From the NCBI GenBank assembly GCA_050180235.1, contig JBFXEJ010000019.1:1-64000 (forward strand): a stretch of 64,000 nucleotides of DNA. The letters run 5' to 3'. Both the position numbers and the translations under genes were made by a program. Under the pieces are notes generated by a model. It was not told the origin of the DNA, made no database searches, and was given only the letters and a program-made list of their open reading frames with translations. Source of the stretch: JAABRU01 sp050180235. Its GTDB lineage: Bacteria > Desulfobacterota > Desulfobacteria > Desulfobacterales > Desulfococcaceae. Shown here piece by piece: positions 25,234 to 35,000 of the stretch. How positions within the stretch are numbered: position 1 is the first letter of the stretch; every line of letters begins with the position of its first letter.

Positions 25234-26810
25234 CATATTTTGATATGGATTGCACCGGAAATACTGCCAAATCCTGTGTTAAAAATTTTTTCTGTCAGAA
25301 CATTGCTCATACACACCGCCTTTTCTTCATCTGTGATTGCCATATCAATCACGCTGCGGGCATCTTCTTCATCCATCAATTCAAACTGAGCAGGGCTTGG
25401 ACACAGGCTTTCATTAAGATCATTGGGTTCAAATTTGTCCAGTTCATCCCCGTAACTCCGTTTGCTGTTTTTCAAGATGTTCTGCCCTAAATCGCTGATA
25501 AAATAGACAAAAAGTCTGTTTATAAGCTGTTCACCAAACAGATTGGGATAAAAGCAGTGAAAGCATGTAAAGTTTATCGCTGTTGTAAAATTCCGTATCA
25601 CTTTCAAACGGCCTCTGCTGAACACACCGAAAAGAATCGGGGCAGGTTTTCTGTGTTCCATTCTGTACCAGGGATTTCTCATTTTCGTAAGATACCGTTC
25701 ATTAAAACCCTGTTTTTCGCCGTATCTGATATAATTCTGTATTTCCAACTTGCTGTGATCTTTCACATCCAGACAGAAAACCGCTTTGTCTGCATGGCAA
25801 AGCCTGTCAAAATCAGCTTCGGTAAAAACAGATTTCCGTATCTGCGCGCTTTTTGTGATACATTTGAAGCAATTGTCATTATCCAGCCCGTATGCTTTGA
25901 TTTTTGATTTTGTCAATGCAAAAAATTCATTTGCACCTGTGGCGATGCCTCTTGTGAATGCGCCGTATGCAGACAGTTTGCAGAAACCATCAGGTTGTTT
26001 GTGTTCAGAAAAAAGAGATAACAGTATGGGTGTCCATTTTTTGCTGTATGGCAAATCCGAATGCCGGATTTCCCTCTGAAAAAAATGACTTACATCAGAT
26101 ATGCTCTCAATTTCCTCATTAGATTTGATATGCGCAATTTTTATGGCTTCCTCTTTTCCGTCATTTCTGCACAGAAGCACACACACCGTTGTTGTGGCAT
26201 CCGGGAATATTTCTTTTTCATTGGAAAAAATAATAATCTGTTTTAACAGATGATTTTCAAGCAGACTTTTCTTGACATCTTTTCCATACCCGGTATTGAA
26301 AAACTCAAAAGGCATAATAAAGGCCAGATTTCCGTTACGGTTAAGCTCGGTCAGGGATTTTACAAGAAAAACAGAAGCCGTATTTGCGTATCCAGCCAGT
26401 TTTTTCCCTGTTTTTTCTTCCAGTTTTGCCAGCACATGATGGCGGTTGAGAAATTTCTGAAAACGCATATACGGAGGATTGCAGATGATACCGTCAAAAT
26501 ACCCGGTATCAGAACAAAGATAGTCTTGCTGTATCAGCCTAAGATTTTTATGTTTTCCGGTATGAGAAAGATAGGTCATAATATGACTGTCAATCTCGTA
26601 TCCTGTGAATGACAGGGGGGTTCCCGAATTTGTTTTTATGATTTCATCGTAAAAAATACCCAGACCGAATGCAGGATCCAATATTGTTTTGGGATTGGCC
26701 CTGAGAATCCATTGCGCCATAAGCCTTGCAACCGGGGCTGGAGTGAAAAACTGGCCGTATTCTTTTCTGTGATGCAGCGGGGTGTTATCTCTGTATTCTG
26801 ATTCACGCAT
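25230..26810 (-). CDS. N6-adenine-specific DNA methyltransferase (class I, stand-alone)
   Basis: A 526-residue methyltransferase. KTILDPAFGLGIFYDEI is the SAM-binding motif I, and the catalytic motif IV is NPPYMRF (about residues 112-118). The C-terminal half is an Eco57I/TaqI-like target-recognition region. It should methylate adenine N6. No restriction gene is beside it. It lies between livM and livG, with 251 bases to livM and 150 to livG, both gaps largely filled by repeats. The stop codon TAG belongs to the family F terminus, so the natural C-terminus may have been cut. The ATG lacks a clear Shine-Dalgarno. Transfer into the operon is inferred. Confidence 0.88.
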   Translation of the reverse strand: MRESEYRDNTPLHHRKEYGQFFTPAPVARLMAQWILRANPKTILDPAFGLGIFYDEIIKTNSGTPLSFTGYEIDSHIMTYLSHTGKHKNLRLIQQDYLCSDTGYFDGIICNPPYMRFQKFLNRHHVLAKLEEKTGKKLAGYANTASVFLVKSLTELNRNGNLAFIMPFEFFNTGYGKDVKKSLLENHLLKQIIIFSNEKEIFPDATTTVCVLLCRNDGKEEAIKIAHIKSNEEIESISDVSHFFQREIRHSDLPYSKKWTPILLSLFSEHKQPDGFCKLSAYGAFTRGIATGANEFFALTKSKIKAYGLDNDNCFKCITKSAQIRKSVFTEADFDRLCHADKAVFCLDVKDHSKLEIQNYIRYGEKQGFNERYLTKMRNPWYRMEHRKPAPILFGVFSRGRLKVIRNFTTAINFTCFHCFYPNLFGEQLINRLFVYFISDLGQNILKNSKRSYGDELDKFEPNDLNESLCPSPAQFELMDEEDARSVIDMAITDEEKAVCMSNVLTEKIFNTGFGSISGAIHIKIW

Positions 26811-26869
26811 TGAAGATATTTGAATAATTCATTATCGGAAATATACCATTACTCAGAAGATTTGATGGT

Positions 26870-26942
26870 ACAGCCACGAATTGCACGAATGACACGAATT
26901 ATGGTTTGTGCATTCGTGCAAATTCGTGTTATTCGTGGCTTT
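26870..26942. repeat. Family E palindrome (CCACGAAT...ATTCGTGG), copy 1
   Basis: An imperfect palindrome from AGCCACGAATTGCACGAAT to CGTGTTATTCGTGGCT. Two more copies form part of the tandem unit at 38517 and 38659. It lies between the methyltransferase and livM. Confidence 0.8.
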
Positions 26943-27061
26943 TTTAACTGTAAACTCTGCTGAGGCAAACCTTTCGAATGCGGTATTTTACAACCGAAAT
27001 GTTTCAAGTAATGGTATAAGTCGGCCTTTTTTGTGAAAAAGGTGGGATACACCCAGTTTTT

Positions 27062-28270
27062 TCACTGATCCGCGTGTTCCTTAAATTTATAGGTGCGCCG
27101 GACATTGCTGATGATTCCTTCGGGCCGGAAGATCATCATAACCACAAGCACCATGCCAAAGACAAGCATCCGGTATTGGGAAAAGGCACGGAGATATTCA
27201 GGAAGCAGGATGAGAACCATTGCACCGAAAATCACACCGATAATGGAACCCATGCCACCGAGTACAACCACGCATAGAATAATGATGGATTCCCAGATGG
27301 TGAAACTTGCGGGATTGACAAAAGTGGTTTTTGCTGCAAACACTGCTCCTGCAAATCCTGCCCAGGTTGCGCCTAATGCAAATGCCGTGAGTTTGGTTCT
27401 GGTTTTGTCAATGCCCATTGCCTGACACGCGATTTCATCTTCTCTTAATGCAATCCATGCCCTGCCAATGCGGGAGTTCTGCAGACGGTTTACCACAAAA
27501 ATTGTGGCAAGGGTCATCATAATCATCATGAAATAAATGAAAACGGTATTGGTTTCCAAAGACATTTTCACACCGAAAAATCCGGGTCTGGGAATATTCG
27601 CGATACCGCTGGGGCCAAAGGAAAATTCATTCCAGTTTTCCAGAATCAGGCGGATGATTTCCCCGAATCCCAGAGTTACAATGGCCAGATAATCGCCCCG
27701 CAGCCGCAGCACTGGAAAACCCAGAATAATGCCGAACATGGCAGCCATTAAGCCTGCAACCGGAAGCACTGTCCAGAAACCAAGTCCGAAATGGTGATTA
27801 AGGAGAGCGTAAGTATATGCTCCGACTGCATAAAAGGCCACATATCCCAAATCCAGCAGACCTGCAAGGCCGACTACGATATTCAGTCCAAGTCCGAGCA
27901 TGACATACATCAGCGCGTTGATCATGATATTGGTCTGGTACAGGGAAAAAACAAAGGGAAAGATCAGGACAAATATGCCCACCAGGATCAGAGCGGGAAA
28001 ATACAGGCGTTTTTCTTCTGTAATACGCTGACTCAATGGAATCTTCCGGGATTCTCCATTCTCGTTTTTTTTGATTCCCATTTCCTTGCGCCGGATCAGA
28101 TAACGCCACACAAAGGAAATAAAAAATGAGCCGATTCCGGCAAATGCCATATTTCTCCACCGCCACTGGATGATGTTTTCCACTGTATTCACCCGGATAA
28201 CCAGAATGGGGAAGGTCAGGAACATAAACCAGATGGCTGTCACAAAGGATTTTTTGAATTCATTGAGCAT
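27062..28270 (-). CDS. livM: Branched-chain amino acid ABC transporter permease LivM
   Basis: A 402-residue permease with about eight to ten membrane segments. GLGLNIVVGLAGLLDLGYVAFYAVGAYTYALL and LRLRGDYLAIVTLGFGEIIRLIL are the LivM core motifs, and MGIDKTRTKLTAFALGATWAGFAGAVFA forms the EAA-like coupling region. The N-terminal 100 residues add an extra membrane pair and a basic loop. I chose the ATG at 28270, which sits 4 bases from the livH stop; the longer open frame upstream overlaps livH in another frame. It forms the membrane channel with LivH. Confidence 0.94.
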   Translation of the reverse strand: MLNEFKKSFVTAIWFMFLTFPILVIRVNTVENIIQWRWRNMAFAGIGSFFISFVWRYLIRRKEMGIKKNENGESRKIPLSQRITEEKRLYFPALILVGIFVLIFPFVFSLYQTNIMINALMYVMLGLGLNIVVGLAGLLDLGYVAFYAVGAYTYALLNHHFGLGFWTVLPVAGLMAAMFGIILGFPVLRLRGDYLAIVTLGFGEIIRLILENWNEFSFGPSGIANIPRPGFFGVKMSLETNTVFIYFMMIMMTLATIFVVNRLQNSRIGRAWIALREDEIACQAMGIDKTRTKLTAFALGATWAGFAGAVFAAKTTFVNPASFTIWESIIILCVVVLGGMGSIIGVIFGAMVLILLPEYLRAFSQYRMLVFGMVLVVMMIFRPEGIISNVRRTYKFKEHADQ

Positions 28271-28274
28271 ATTA

Positions 28275-29189
28275 TCATACCTTCTGCGTTTCAGGACGTC
28301 CCAGGAGACCTGATGGCCTGAAGATGAGAATGCAGACCAGAAATACAAATGCAAACACATCTTCGTAATCACTGGAAATATAACCGGTGAAAAAACTTTC
28401 GGTCCATCCAAGCACCAGACTGCCCAGCACTGCGCCCGGTATGCTGCCGATGCCGCCCAGCACTGCTGCCACAAATGCCTTGATTCCGGCAAGAAATCCG
28501 ATATAAAAATTGATCTGTCCGATATGGGAAGCAATCAGCACACCGCCAATGGCAGCCGTTGCTGATCCAATGATAAATGTCACGGAAATCACCTGATCCA
28601 CATCCACGCCCACGAGCATGGCCATGCTTCTGTCCTGTGCTGTGGCACGCATGGCTTTTCCGATTCTGGTGAATTTGATGAGAAAAGTCAGCAGGATCAT
28701 GACAATGGCTGTTACCAGCAGAATCATTATTTCCGGCGCGCTGATGATGTGGGCATAAGGCTCCCAGAATTCCCAGTCCGGCACGAGTTTTGGGAAAGGC
28801 AGAAAATCCGAAGTCTGTGCCAGAAGCACATAGTTTTGCAGAAAAAGGGACATGCCAATGGCACTGATCAGAACGGAAAGACGGGGGGCTTTGCGAAGGG
28901 GTTTGTAGGCTATTTTTTCCATTGTCCATGCGTAACAGCAGGCATAGATGATAGCGGCAAGAGAGGCCAGCAGGAAAAGAGATCCGGCATGGGTCCATCC
29001 GAATTCCATATTCAGCACACTTGCAATGATGAGAGCAGTAAACGCGCCGATCATATAGATTTCCCCATGTGCGAAATTGATCAGTTGGACAATACCGTAG
29101 ACCATTGTATATCCCAGCGCGATAAGAGCATAAATGCTGCCCCGCGTCAGTCCCCCAAGAAAAAGTTCTGCAAAATATTCCAAATCCAT
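28275..29189 (-). CDS. livH: Branched-chain amino acid ABC transporter permease LivH
   Basis: A 304-residue permease with about eight membrane segments. The N-terminus has the family motif GLTRGSIYALIALGYTMVYG and INFAHGEIYMIGAF; AMRATAQDRSMAMLVGVDVDQV is the coupling loop, and GGIGSIPGAVLGSLVLGWTE follows. Length is normal. It comes after livK across a hairpin (29222-29258) that probably lowers expression of the membrane and ATPase genes relative to the binding protein. Confidence 0.95.
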   Translation of the reverse strand: MDLEYFAELFLGGLTRGSIYALIALGYTMVYGIVQLINFAHGEIYMIGAFTALIIASVLNMEFGWTHAGSLFLLASLAAIIYACCYAWTMEKIAYKPLRKAPRLSVLISAIGMSLFLQNYVLLAQTSDFLPFPKLVPDWEFWEPYAHIISAPEIMILLVTAIVMILLTFLIKFTRIGKAMRATAQDRSMAMLVGVDVDQVISVTFIIGSATAAIGGVLIASHIGQINFYIGFLAGIKAFVAAVLGGIGSIPGAVLGSLVLGWTESFFTGYISSDYEDVFAFVFLVCILIFRPSGLLGRPETQKV

Positions 29190-29221
29190 ATTATCTGCTC
29201 CGGATTTTTTCTGGCCTTACA

Positions 29222-29258
29222 AAAACAGGGGACAGACACCCGGCCTGCCCCCTGTTTT
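29222..29258 (-). terminator. Partial terminator between livK and livH
   Basis: On the minus strand AAAACAGGGGGCAGG pairs with the downstream CTGTCCCCTGTTTT, ending in TTTTTG. Such intra-operon hairpins commonly let the binding-protein gene be expressed more than the permease genes. Confidence 0.7.
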
Positions 29259-29274
29259 CGTATAGATTCTGAAC

Positions 29275-30405
29275 TTATTTCACTTCCTCATACTTGCCGT
29301 CTTTCACCTGATACATGGACATCTTCACACCAATGGCATCGCCTTTTTCATCAAATTTAATCTTGCCGACCGGTGTTTCGACTTCCTGTGTTCTCAAAGC
29401 ATTGATAACCGCATCATAATCTGCGGAGCCTGCTTTTTCAACAGCGTTAAGCAGAGCCAGTGCTGCGGAATAGGCATTGTGGAAAAATGCACCCGGTTCT
29501 GAACCGAATTCCGCCTGATGTGCCTTGGTTGCAGCCGCTCCCATAGGACTGCCGGAAACATCAGCCGGGCCTGTGGCATAAACGCCTTCTGCATCTTTGC
29601 CTGCCACTTTGATAAAGGTGTCATCTTTCACACCGTCATCTGAAATAAAAATGGTGTTCATCCGTTTTTTCCGCATCTGACTTACAATTTTGGATGCTTC
29701 CGGATGATAACCCCCGAAAATAACAGCCTCCGCGCCGGATTTTTTAATCTTCTGCACGATGGCTGAATAATCCACCGCGCCCGGTGTAATGCCTTCATAC
29801 AGCAGAACTTTGGCTTCAGGATTTTTTTCCAGCAGGGATTTCACATGCTCGGCTATTCCCTTGCCATAATCGCCCTTGTCATGCAGAACCGCGAAATTCT
29901 TCAGTTTCAGGGTGTTCATGGCAAATTCCACCTGCAGATCCCCCTGGGTAAGATCATGGGAAATGGTGCGGAAAAAATTGGGATAGCTGCCGCTCAGGGT
30001 CAGATCCGGGTTGGTGGCCGAAGGGGACATGGCAATGACTTTGGAATCTTTATAAATTCCCAGAGCAGCCTTGGTGGCTCCGCTGCAGATATGTCCCAGT
30101 ACAATGCCAACTCCCTGGGAAACCAGTTTGGTGGCCGTGTTGGTGGATACTTCGGGTTTGCAGGCATCATCTTCAATCACAAGTTCCACCTGTTTTCCCA
30201 GAACCCCGCCTTTGGCGTTGATGTCTTTGACCACAAGTTTGGCCGCATTCACCGAAGGCAGCCCGTAGGATGCCAGATCTCCGCTGTGCGCTCCGGCCAC
30301 TCCCAGTTTGATGGTGTCTTCTGCCATGCCCATGCCGGACAGGGTGAAAATCATTGCCATTCCGATTACAGACGCAGTCACCAGTTTCCTGAAATCTTTT
30401 TTCAT
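29275..30405 (-). CDS. livK: Branched-chain amino acid ABC transporter substrate-binding protein
   Basis: A 376-residue periplasmic binding protein of the Leu/Ile/Val type (type I fold). The signal peptide covers about residues 1-28 (cleavage near GMGMA), and the mature protein starts DTIKLGVAGAHSGDLASYG. IEDDACKPE and HICSGATKAA are typical ligand-domain motifs. AAGGAGAG precedes the ATG. It is the first gene of livKHMGF, with its own promoter 110-140 bases upstream. Specificity could be branched-chain amino acids or a related compound such as an aromatic acid or amide. Confidence 0.94.
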   Translation of the reverse strand: MKKDFRKLVTASVIGMAMIFTLSGMGMAEDTIKLGVAGAHSGDLASYGLPSVNAAKLVVKDINAKGGVLGKQVELVIEDDACKPEVSTNTATKLVSQGVGIVLGHICSGATKAALGIYKDSKVIAMSPSATNPDLTLSGSYPNFFRTISHDLTQGDLQVEFAMNTLKLKNFAVLHDKGDYGKGIAEHVKSLLEKNPEAKVLLYEGITPGAVDYSAIVQKIKKSGAEAVIFGGYHPEASKIVSQMRKKRMNTIFISDDGVKDDTFIKVAGKDAEGVYATGPADVSGSPMGAAATKAHQAEFGSEPGAFFHNAYSAALALLNAVEKAGSADYDAVINALRTQEVETPVGKIKFDEKGDAIGVKMSMYQVKDGKYEEVK

Positions 30406-30447
30406 TTTTCTCTCCTTGTTTTAAAAAAATTAAAAAACAGCACACAC

Positions 30448-30461
30448 TGTCTGATCAGACA
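30448..30461. promoter_or_regulatory. Perfect 14-bp palindrome in the livK leader (candidate operator)
   Basis: TGTCTGATCAGACA lies between the livK promoter and start codon, partly repeated as GACATC...GATGTC just beside it (30458-30480). A dimeric regulator binding here would control livKHMGF. The regulator is not in the window. Confidence 0.4.
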
Positions 30462-30513
30462 TCATGCACAGATCAGATGTCATACACAATTGGAATTACA
30501 GACGTTAAGAAAA

Positions 30514-30542
30514 TATATAACGGTATGAAAATCCCACGTCAA
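30514..30542 (-). promoter_or_regulatory. Predicted sigma70 promoter of the liv operon
   Basis: On the minus strand TTGACG (30542-30537) and TATATA (30519-30514) are separated by exactly 17 bases. The site is about 110 bases upstream of the livK ATG, leaving a leader that contains the 14-bp palindrome. Confidence 0.6.
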
Positions 30543-30558
30543 GACAAAAGAATTTCCG

Positions 30559-31239
30559 CTACTGCCATATTTCCCTTTTATTTTCAAAATAATCAACCAT
30601 ATATAACAGAGTTGCCTTTTCCCGGAGTTCTTCCTTTAATATGGAAAAACGGTTACGGTCAATCCCGTACATACGGATATAGGCATTAAGATATTTTTCA
30701 TCACCTGATTCAGTAGAAACCAGAATATTCATGATCCGGCCCCCGTATTTCCGGAAAATGTCAATGATCTCCTGCACCGCTCCGGCCCGGTTGAACACCT
30801 TTACAGCAAACTGTATGCCTCTTTTGGGCAGACCGCTTATGGAAATGATCACCTTGAACAGATCGCTTTTGGTAATGATGCCCACAAGCTTTCCCTGATC
30901 ATTGACAACAGGCATGCCTGATATTTTCTCCCTCAGCAGAATTTCCGCTGCCTCATCCACCGTATAATCCGGCTTGACTGTAATGAGCTTTATACTCATA
31001 ATATCACTGAGTTTGATTTTTGAAATCAGATAGATCAGTTCATGAATATCCAGGGATGTGGCTTCAGAAGCCGAATATCTCTTAATATCCCTGTCCGTGA
31101 CAATTCCCGCCAGTTCCCCCTCACGCATCACCGGCAGCATTCCGATATTATGCTCTTTGAGCAGTCTGATCGCTGTATCCATTGATGCATCCGCATCAAC
31201 AGTTATCACATTGGTTTTCATCCAGTCTCTTACCAGCAT
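30559..31239 (-). CDS. Two-CBS-domain protein with ACT-like C-terminus
   Basis: A 226-residue protein. CBS 1 (about residues 1-60) opens MLVRDWMKTNVITVDADAS and ends GIVTDRDIKRY. CBS 2 (about 80-140) includes DIMSIKLITVKPDYTVDEAAEIL and GIITKSDLFKVI. The C-terminal 75 residues (FAVKVFNRAGAVQEIIDIFRKYGG) resemble an ACT domain. Such proteins bind adenine nucleotides or amino acids and may regulate another enzyme; the target is unknown. I chose the ATG at 31239, which has GGAGGG just upstream, and reject the longer frame through the palindrome at 31322. Not in an operon with liv (about 150 bases separate it from the liv promoter). Confidence 0.88.
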   Translation of the reverse strand: MLVRDWMKTNVITVDADASMDTAIRLLKEHNIGMLPVMREGELAGIVTDRDIKRYSASEATSLDIHELIYLISKIKLSDIMSIKLITVKPDYTVDEAAEILLREKISGMPVVNDQGKLVGIITKSDLFKVIISISGLPKRGIQFAVKVFNRAGAVQEIIDIFRKYGGRIMNILVSTESGDEKYLNAYIRMYGIDRNRFSILKEELREKATLLYMVDYFENKREIWQ

Positions 31240-31321
31240 GATTTCCCTCCGGGGCAGAATATTTTTAAAGTGACAGAAAAATGCTGCCTGATCCACTGTT
31301 CTGCCAGGTTTGAAAATGCAG

Positions 31322-31370
31322 GCTGGGTGAATTTTCAAATTTTTACAAAAAATTGGAAAATTCACCCAGC
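31322..31370. repeat. Perfect-arm palindrome upstream of the CBS gene
   Basis: GCTGGGTGAATTTTC pairs with GAAAATTCACCCAGC about a 19-base A/T-rich centre. It could be a terminator for the small zinc-ribbon gene or a solitary MITE. No second copy was found here. Confidence 0.7.
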
Positions 31371-31473
31371 ATCGCATGGTTCTGACTCACAAAAACAAAC
31401 TTTACAAAGCACTGCATGGCAAAAATCCTTTTCACGCTGTACCGGATCAGGATATTTTTTTCCAAAGCCGTTA

Positions 31474-31686
31474 TTATGGCAGTATAACAGCGTCCGCGCT
31501 GCACTCAGGGCAGAGAGGAATAAAATCAGTACCATCCACACGGAAGGTCCACCCTTTGTCCTTCATGGCCTTCATTGTGCTCAGCGGGGCTTCACCTTCA
31601 GCGGAACCTATGACGCCGCATTCTTCACAGGTAAAATCATATCCCCAGATATTTGTGTTAAACGTTATCCATTCATTTTCCAGCAT
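31474..31686 (-). CDS. Small zinc-ribbon-like protein, hypothetical
   Basis: A 70-residue protein with two CxxC pairs: CEEC (residues 20-23) and CPEC (residues 59-62). This is the usual four-Cys zinc ribbon arrangement. No DNA-binding domain is otherwise recognisable. GGAGAG lies seven bases before the ATG, so it is likely expressed. It precedes the CBS gene on the same strand with a palindrome in between. Function unknown. Confidence 0.7.
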   Translation of the reverse strand: MLENEWITFNTNIWGYDFTCEECGVIGSAEGEAPLSTMKAMKDKGWTFRVDGTDFIPLCPECSADAVILP

Positions 31687-32082
31687 TCTTTTCTCTCCAA
31701 TTGATGTAAATCGCCCGGACAGCCCGGATGGTCTGTCCCCTCCCGGATCGCTGCATCCCCGGCAGCCCGGATTTTTTACTGTTATCTTTATCCCTGTTAA
31801 AAAAAACTCTTTCCAATTATACGAAGTATGGCAGGAATTTCAACCTTTTCTTATCCGGGATGATTTTTTTATTTGAAATTCTTTCCGCGTTTGCTGAAAA
31901 GCCGCAATATGACCGCATCAGGGTTTCAGAGCCGCTGCCTATTCCTCTGTTCTGTCTTCCGGCATACTGTTCCCTGACCGGAAAGTATGTTTTTTTGGTA
32001 GCGGGTAAAACCGGCTGATTCTGAAATTACCCTCCTCAGAGGATGGGAGAGTTTTTTCCGCGTCATCAGCCGGTCTGAACCG
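31687..32082. other. Intergenic region between zinc-ribbon gene and giant chemoreceptor
   Basis: About 400 bases. The part next to the chemoreceptor (31997-32088) is a second family F element. The rest shows no gene or recognised repeat. Confidence 0.5.
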
Positions 32083-32088
32083 CTATCC
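31997..32088. repeat. Family F inverted-repeat element, copy 2
   Basis: The ends GGTAGCGGGTAAAACCGGCTGAT and ATCAGCCGGTCTGAACCGCTATCC match the family F ends at 25089. On the minus strand the outer end reads GGATAGCGG, and its TAG (32085-32083) is the stop codon of the chemoreceptor gene. Confidence 0.75.
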
Positions 32089-35000
32089 TTTTTTTTTCTG
32101 TGAGGTTCTGAAAAAGGAGACACGGTGGAGAAGTTTCTCCGCCTGTGAGGAAAAATCCTTCCCTGTGGCTGCCATTTCCTGGGCTGCTGCCGCATTTTCC
32201 TGGATAATATGCTCCAACTGCCGGATGGATTTGTTCACCTGCGCGACTCCCCCGGCCTGTTCCATCCCGGATGCACTGATTTCCTGCACCAGTTCCGAGG
32301 TTTTCTGAATGCCGGATACCATTTCCCTGAGAACTTTTCCGGTTTTTTCCGCAAGTTCAAGATTGGAAACCGAAAGGCTGCTGATGACAGCCGCTGACTT
32401 CTGACTGTTTTCCGCCAGTTTCCGCACCTCGGCAGCGACTACGGCAAAGCCTTTGCCGTAATCACCGGCTCTTGCGGCCTCAATGGCCGCATTCAGGGCA
32501 AGCATATTGGTCTGCCGGGCAATATCTCCGATAATGCTGACTTTTTCTGAAATGGTTTTCATGGCCTGCACAGTCTCTTCCACGGCTTTTCCGCTTTCCT
32601 GCGCCCTTTGCGCTGCAATGGCCGCAATGGCCGCTGTCTGCCGCGCATTGTCCGCACTCTGATCCAGCATCGCGCCCATTTCATCCATGGAAGCAGATAT
32701 CTGCTCAATCCCTGCCGACTGTTCTGATGTTCCCTGGGATACTTTTTCTGCACCTGTGCTCAACTGTTCGCTGCCTGCGGCCACATGTCCGGCCGCCTGC
32801 CGGACGTCGACCGCAAATCCGGCCAGATTTCCGATCATGGCGTTGAGACTGTTTCGCATTTCGTTGAAATCACCTTTGTATTCCTCTGTGATTATGTCCG
32901 GAATCTCCCCTTCAGATATACGGCGGACATATTCGGATGTCGAGCGAAGGGGAATTACCACAGCATCCAGTGTCTCATTGACGCCCCTGATGATTCCCGC
33001 GTATTCACCGCCAAACCGTTTCTCATCCCCTCTCCGATCCAGCCTGCCCTCCCGTGCGGACTCTGTCAGTTCGTTGATGTCTTTTACAATCTGCTTTACA
33101 GTTTTCACCATCTGCGCCAGGGACATTCCCAGTACATCCTTATCCGAAAGAGGGCTGACCCGGACAGAAAGATCCCCGAGCGCGATTTTTTCCGCCACAC
33201 CCGCACTTTCCCGGAGATTGGATATAAGCATATTGATATTGTTCCTGATTTTATTGAAATCACCTTTATATTCCCTTGTGATTTCAGCCGGAATGTCCCC
33301 TTTGGAAATCCTGTCTATATTTTCGGCTGTCATCCTTATGGGCAGGATAAATGCCTCAATCAGGTGATTGATCCCGTTCACCAGTTCCTGCCAGCCTCCC
33401 TCAAATGCGGCCGCGTCACCGCGTATAGTCAGCTCCCCTTCCCGCACCGCACGGGTGAGCCTGTCTGTTTCCACGGACAGTGCCCTGAGTTTTCCGATCA
33501 TGACATTCATGGCCCTCATCAGTCGATCATCTTCCGAGCGTTCCCGGACATCCACTGTCAGATTTCCATCCGCAATTTCCTCGGCAGCCTGTGTTATCTC
33601 ATTCATGGAACAGATGAGCAGATTGAGACTGTTGCGGATTTCGTTGAAATCCCCCTCATATGTTTCAGTGATTTCTTCGGGTATGTCTCCGGTGGATATG
33701 CGGCGGATACCCGCGGCTGTCATATGGATCGGCCCGGCAAATGCCTCGGCCAGATCATTGACACCGGCAACCAGATCCCGCCAGCTTCCCTGAAATTCCT
33801 CTGCATTTCCCCTGTATGAGAGTTCCCCTCTGCGGACAGAACCGATCAGTTTTTCAACAGTACCCAGTACATCCCGTATCCGGTTTCCCATATCAGTCAC
33901 AGCGCCGGCGATCATGCCGATCTCATCTTTCTGTGACAGATCAGATTTCCTGATATCCATAACTCCGGAAAGGTTTCCTTCTGCAATCTTCCGGACACCT
34001 TCCGCAGCCCGGACAACAGGTTTCATAAGATACCAGGCCAGCCAGACCGCAAAAAGAACAATACCGGCAAAGGCAAAAAATCCCACCCTGACCATCATTC
34101 CCTTTAGCACACTGACGGGGCCCAGTGCCTCTGCTTCATCAATTTCCGCAATCAGGCCCCAGTTGGAATCCCACACAGTCAGAGGAGTATAGGCTGAAAG
34201 CACCTTTTTTCCTGCATAGTTTTGTATAAAAGACTCTCCGCTGACTCCTTCCAGGGATTTCCGGACGGCCTCTGTTTCCGCGCGGGACTTTTGGGCAAAT
34301 GAATTTTCAACGGAAAAATGCTCCGGATCCGCAAAGGAATCCGAACGCATCAGACTGTCCGGGCCAATAAGATAGGTCTCTCCGCTTTTCCCCATGCCTG
34401 AACGCTCTTTCATGAAACTGTTGATCGTGTCAATGGAAATCTGCAGGGCCACCACTATTTCCGCCTTTTCACCTGAAAGAACCGGCTGAGCAATAAACGC
34501 CACAGGTTTGCCATCCAGGGGGGCATAGGGCGCAAAGTCTGCAAAAGTGAATTTTTTTGTATCCAGCACAGCCCTGACAAGCTTTCCCAGCTCCGTACCC
34601 GCCGTATCACCTGTGAACACATTGCTTTTGTAGTCAGATCTGTGCGCTACGGAATAAAAGACCTGCCCCATAGGATGAATCAGCAGCAGGTCATCATATC
34701 CGTATTTCCCCGCATAAGCGGAAAAAAAGTCATGCTGCCCTGCCTCCATCCCGGGGGAAATGGCCTCTTCCAGAGTTATAACAGAGATCATTGCCCATTT
34801 GAGACCGGGTATATTCATGGGTGCATAAACGGAAATATCCACACTGCCGCTGCTGCCGATTTTGAACATGGTTCCGGAATCTCCGTTAAGGGCTTTGTCA
34901 ATATCCTCACCATACTTGATCTCGCCCATATTTCCCTGCCGGACAGTCCGGTCGCTCCGGTAACTGAGGCTTTCATGCCATTTTCCCACCAGATAGGTTT

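Noticed and set aside
28271..28534. N-terminal extension of LivM
   Set aside because: It overlaps livH in another frame and shows no permease-like sequence; the ATG at 28270 fits the family.
32785..33819. A 344-codon open frame on the plus strand
   Set aside because: It is antisense to the giant chemoreceptor's HAMP array and mirrors its repeats.
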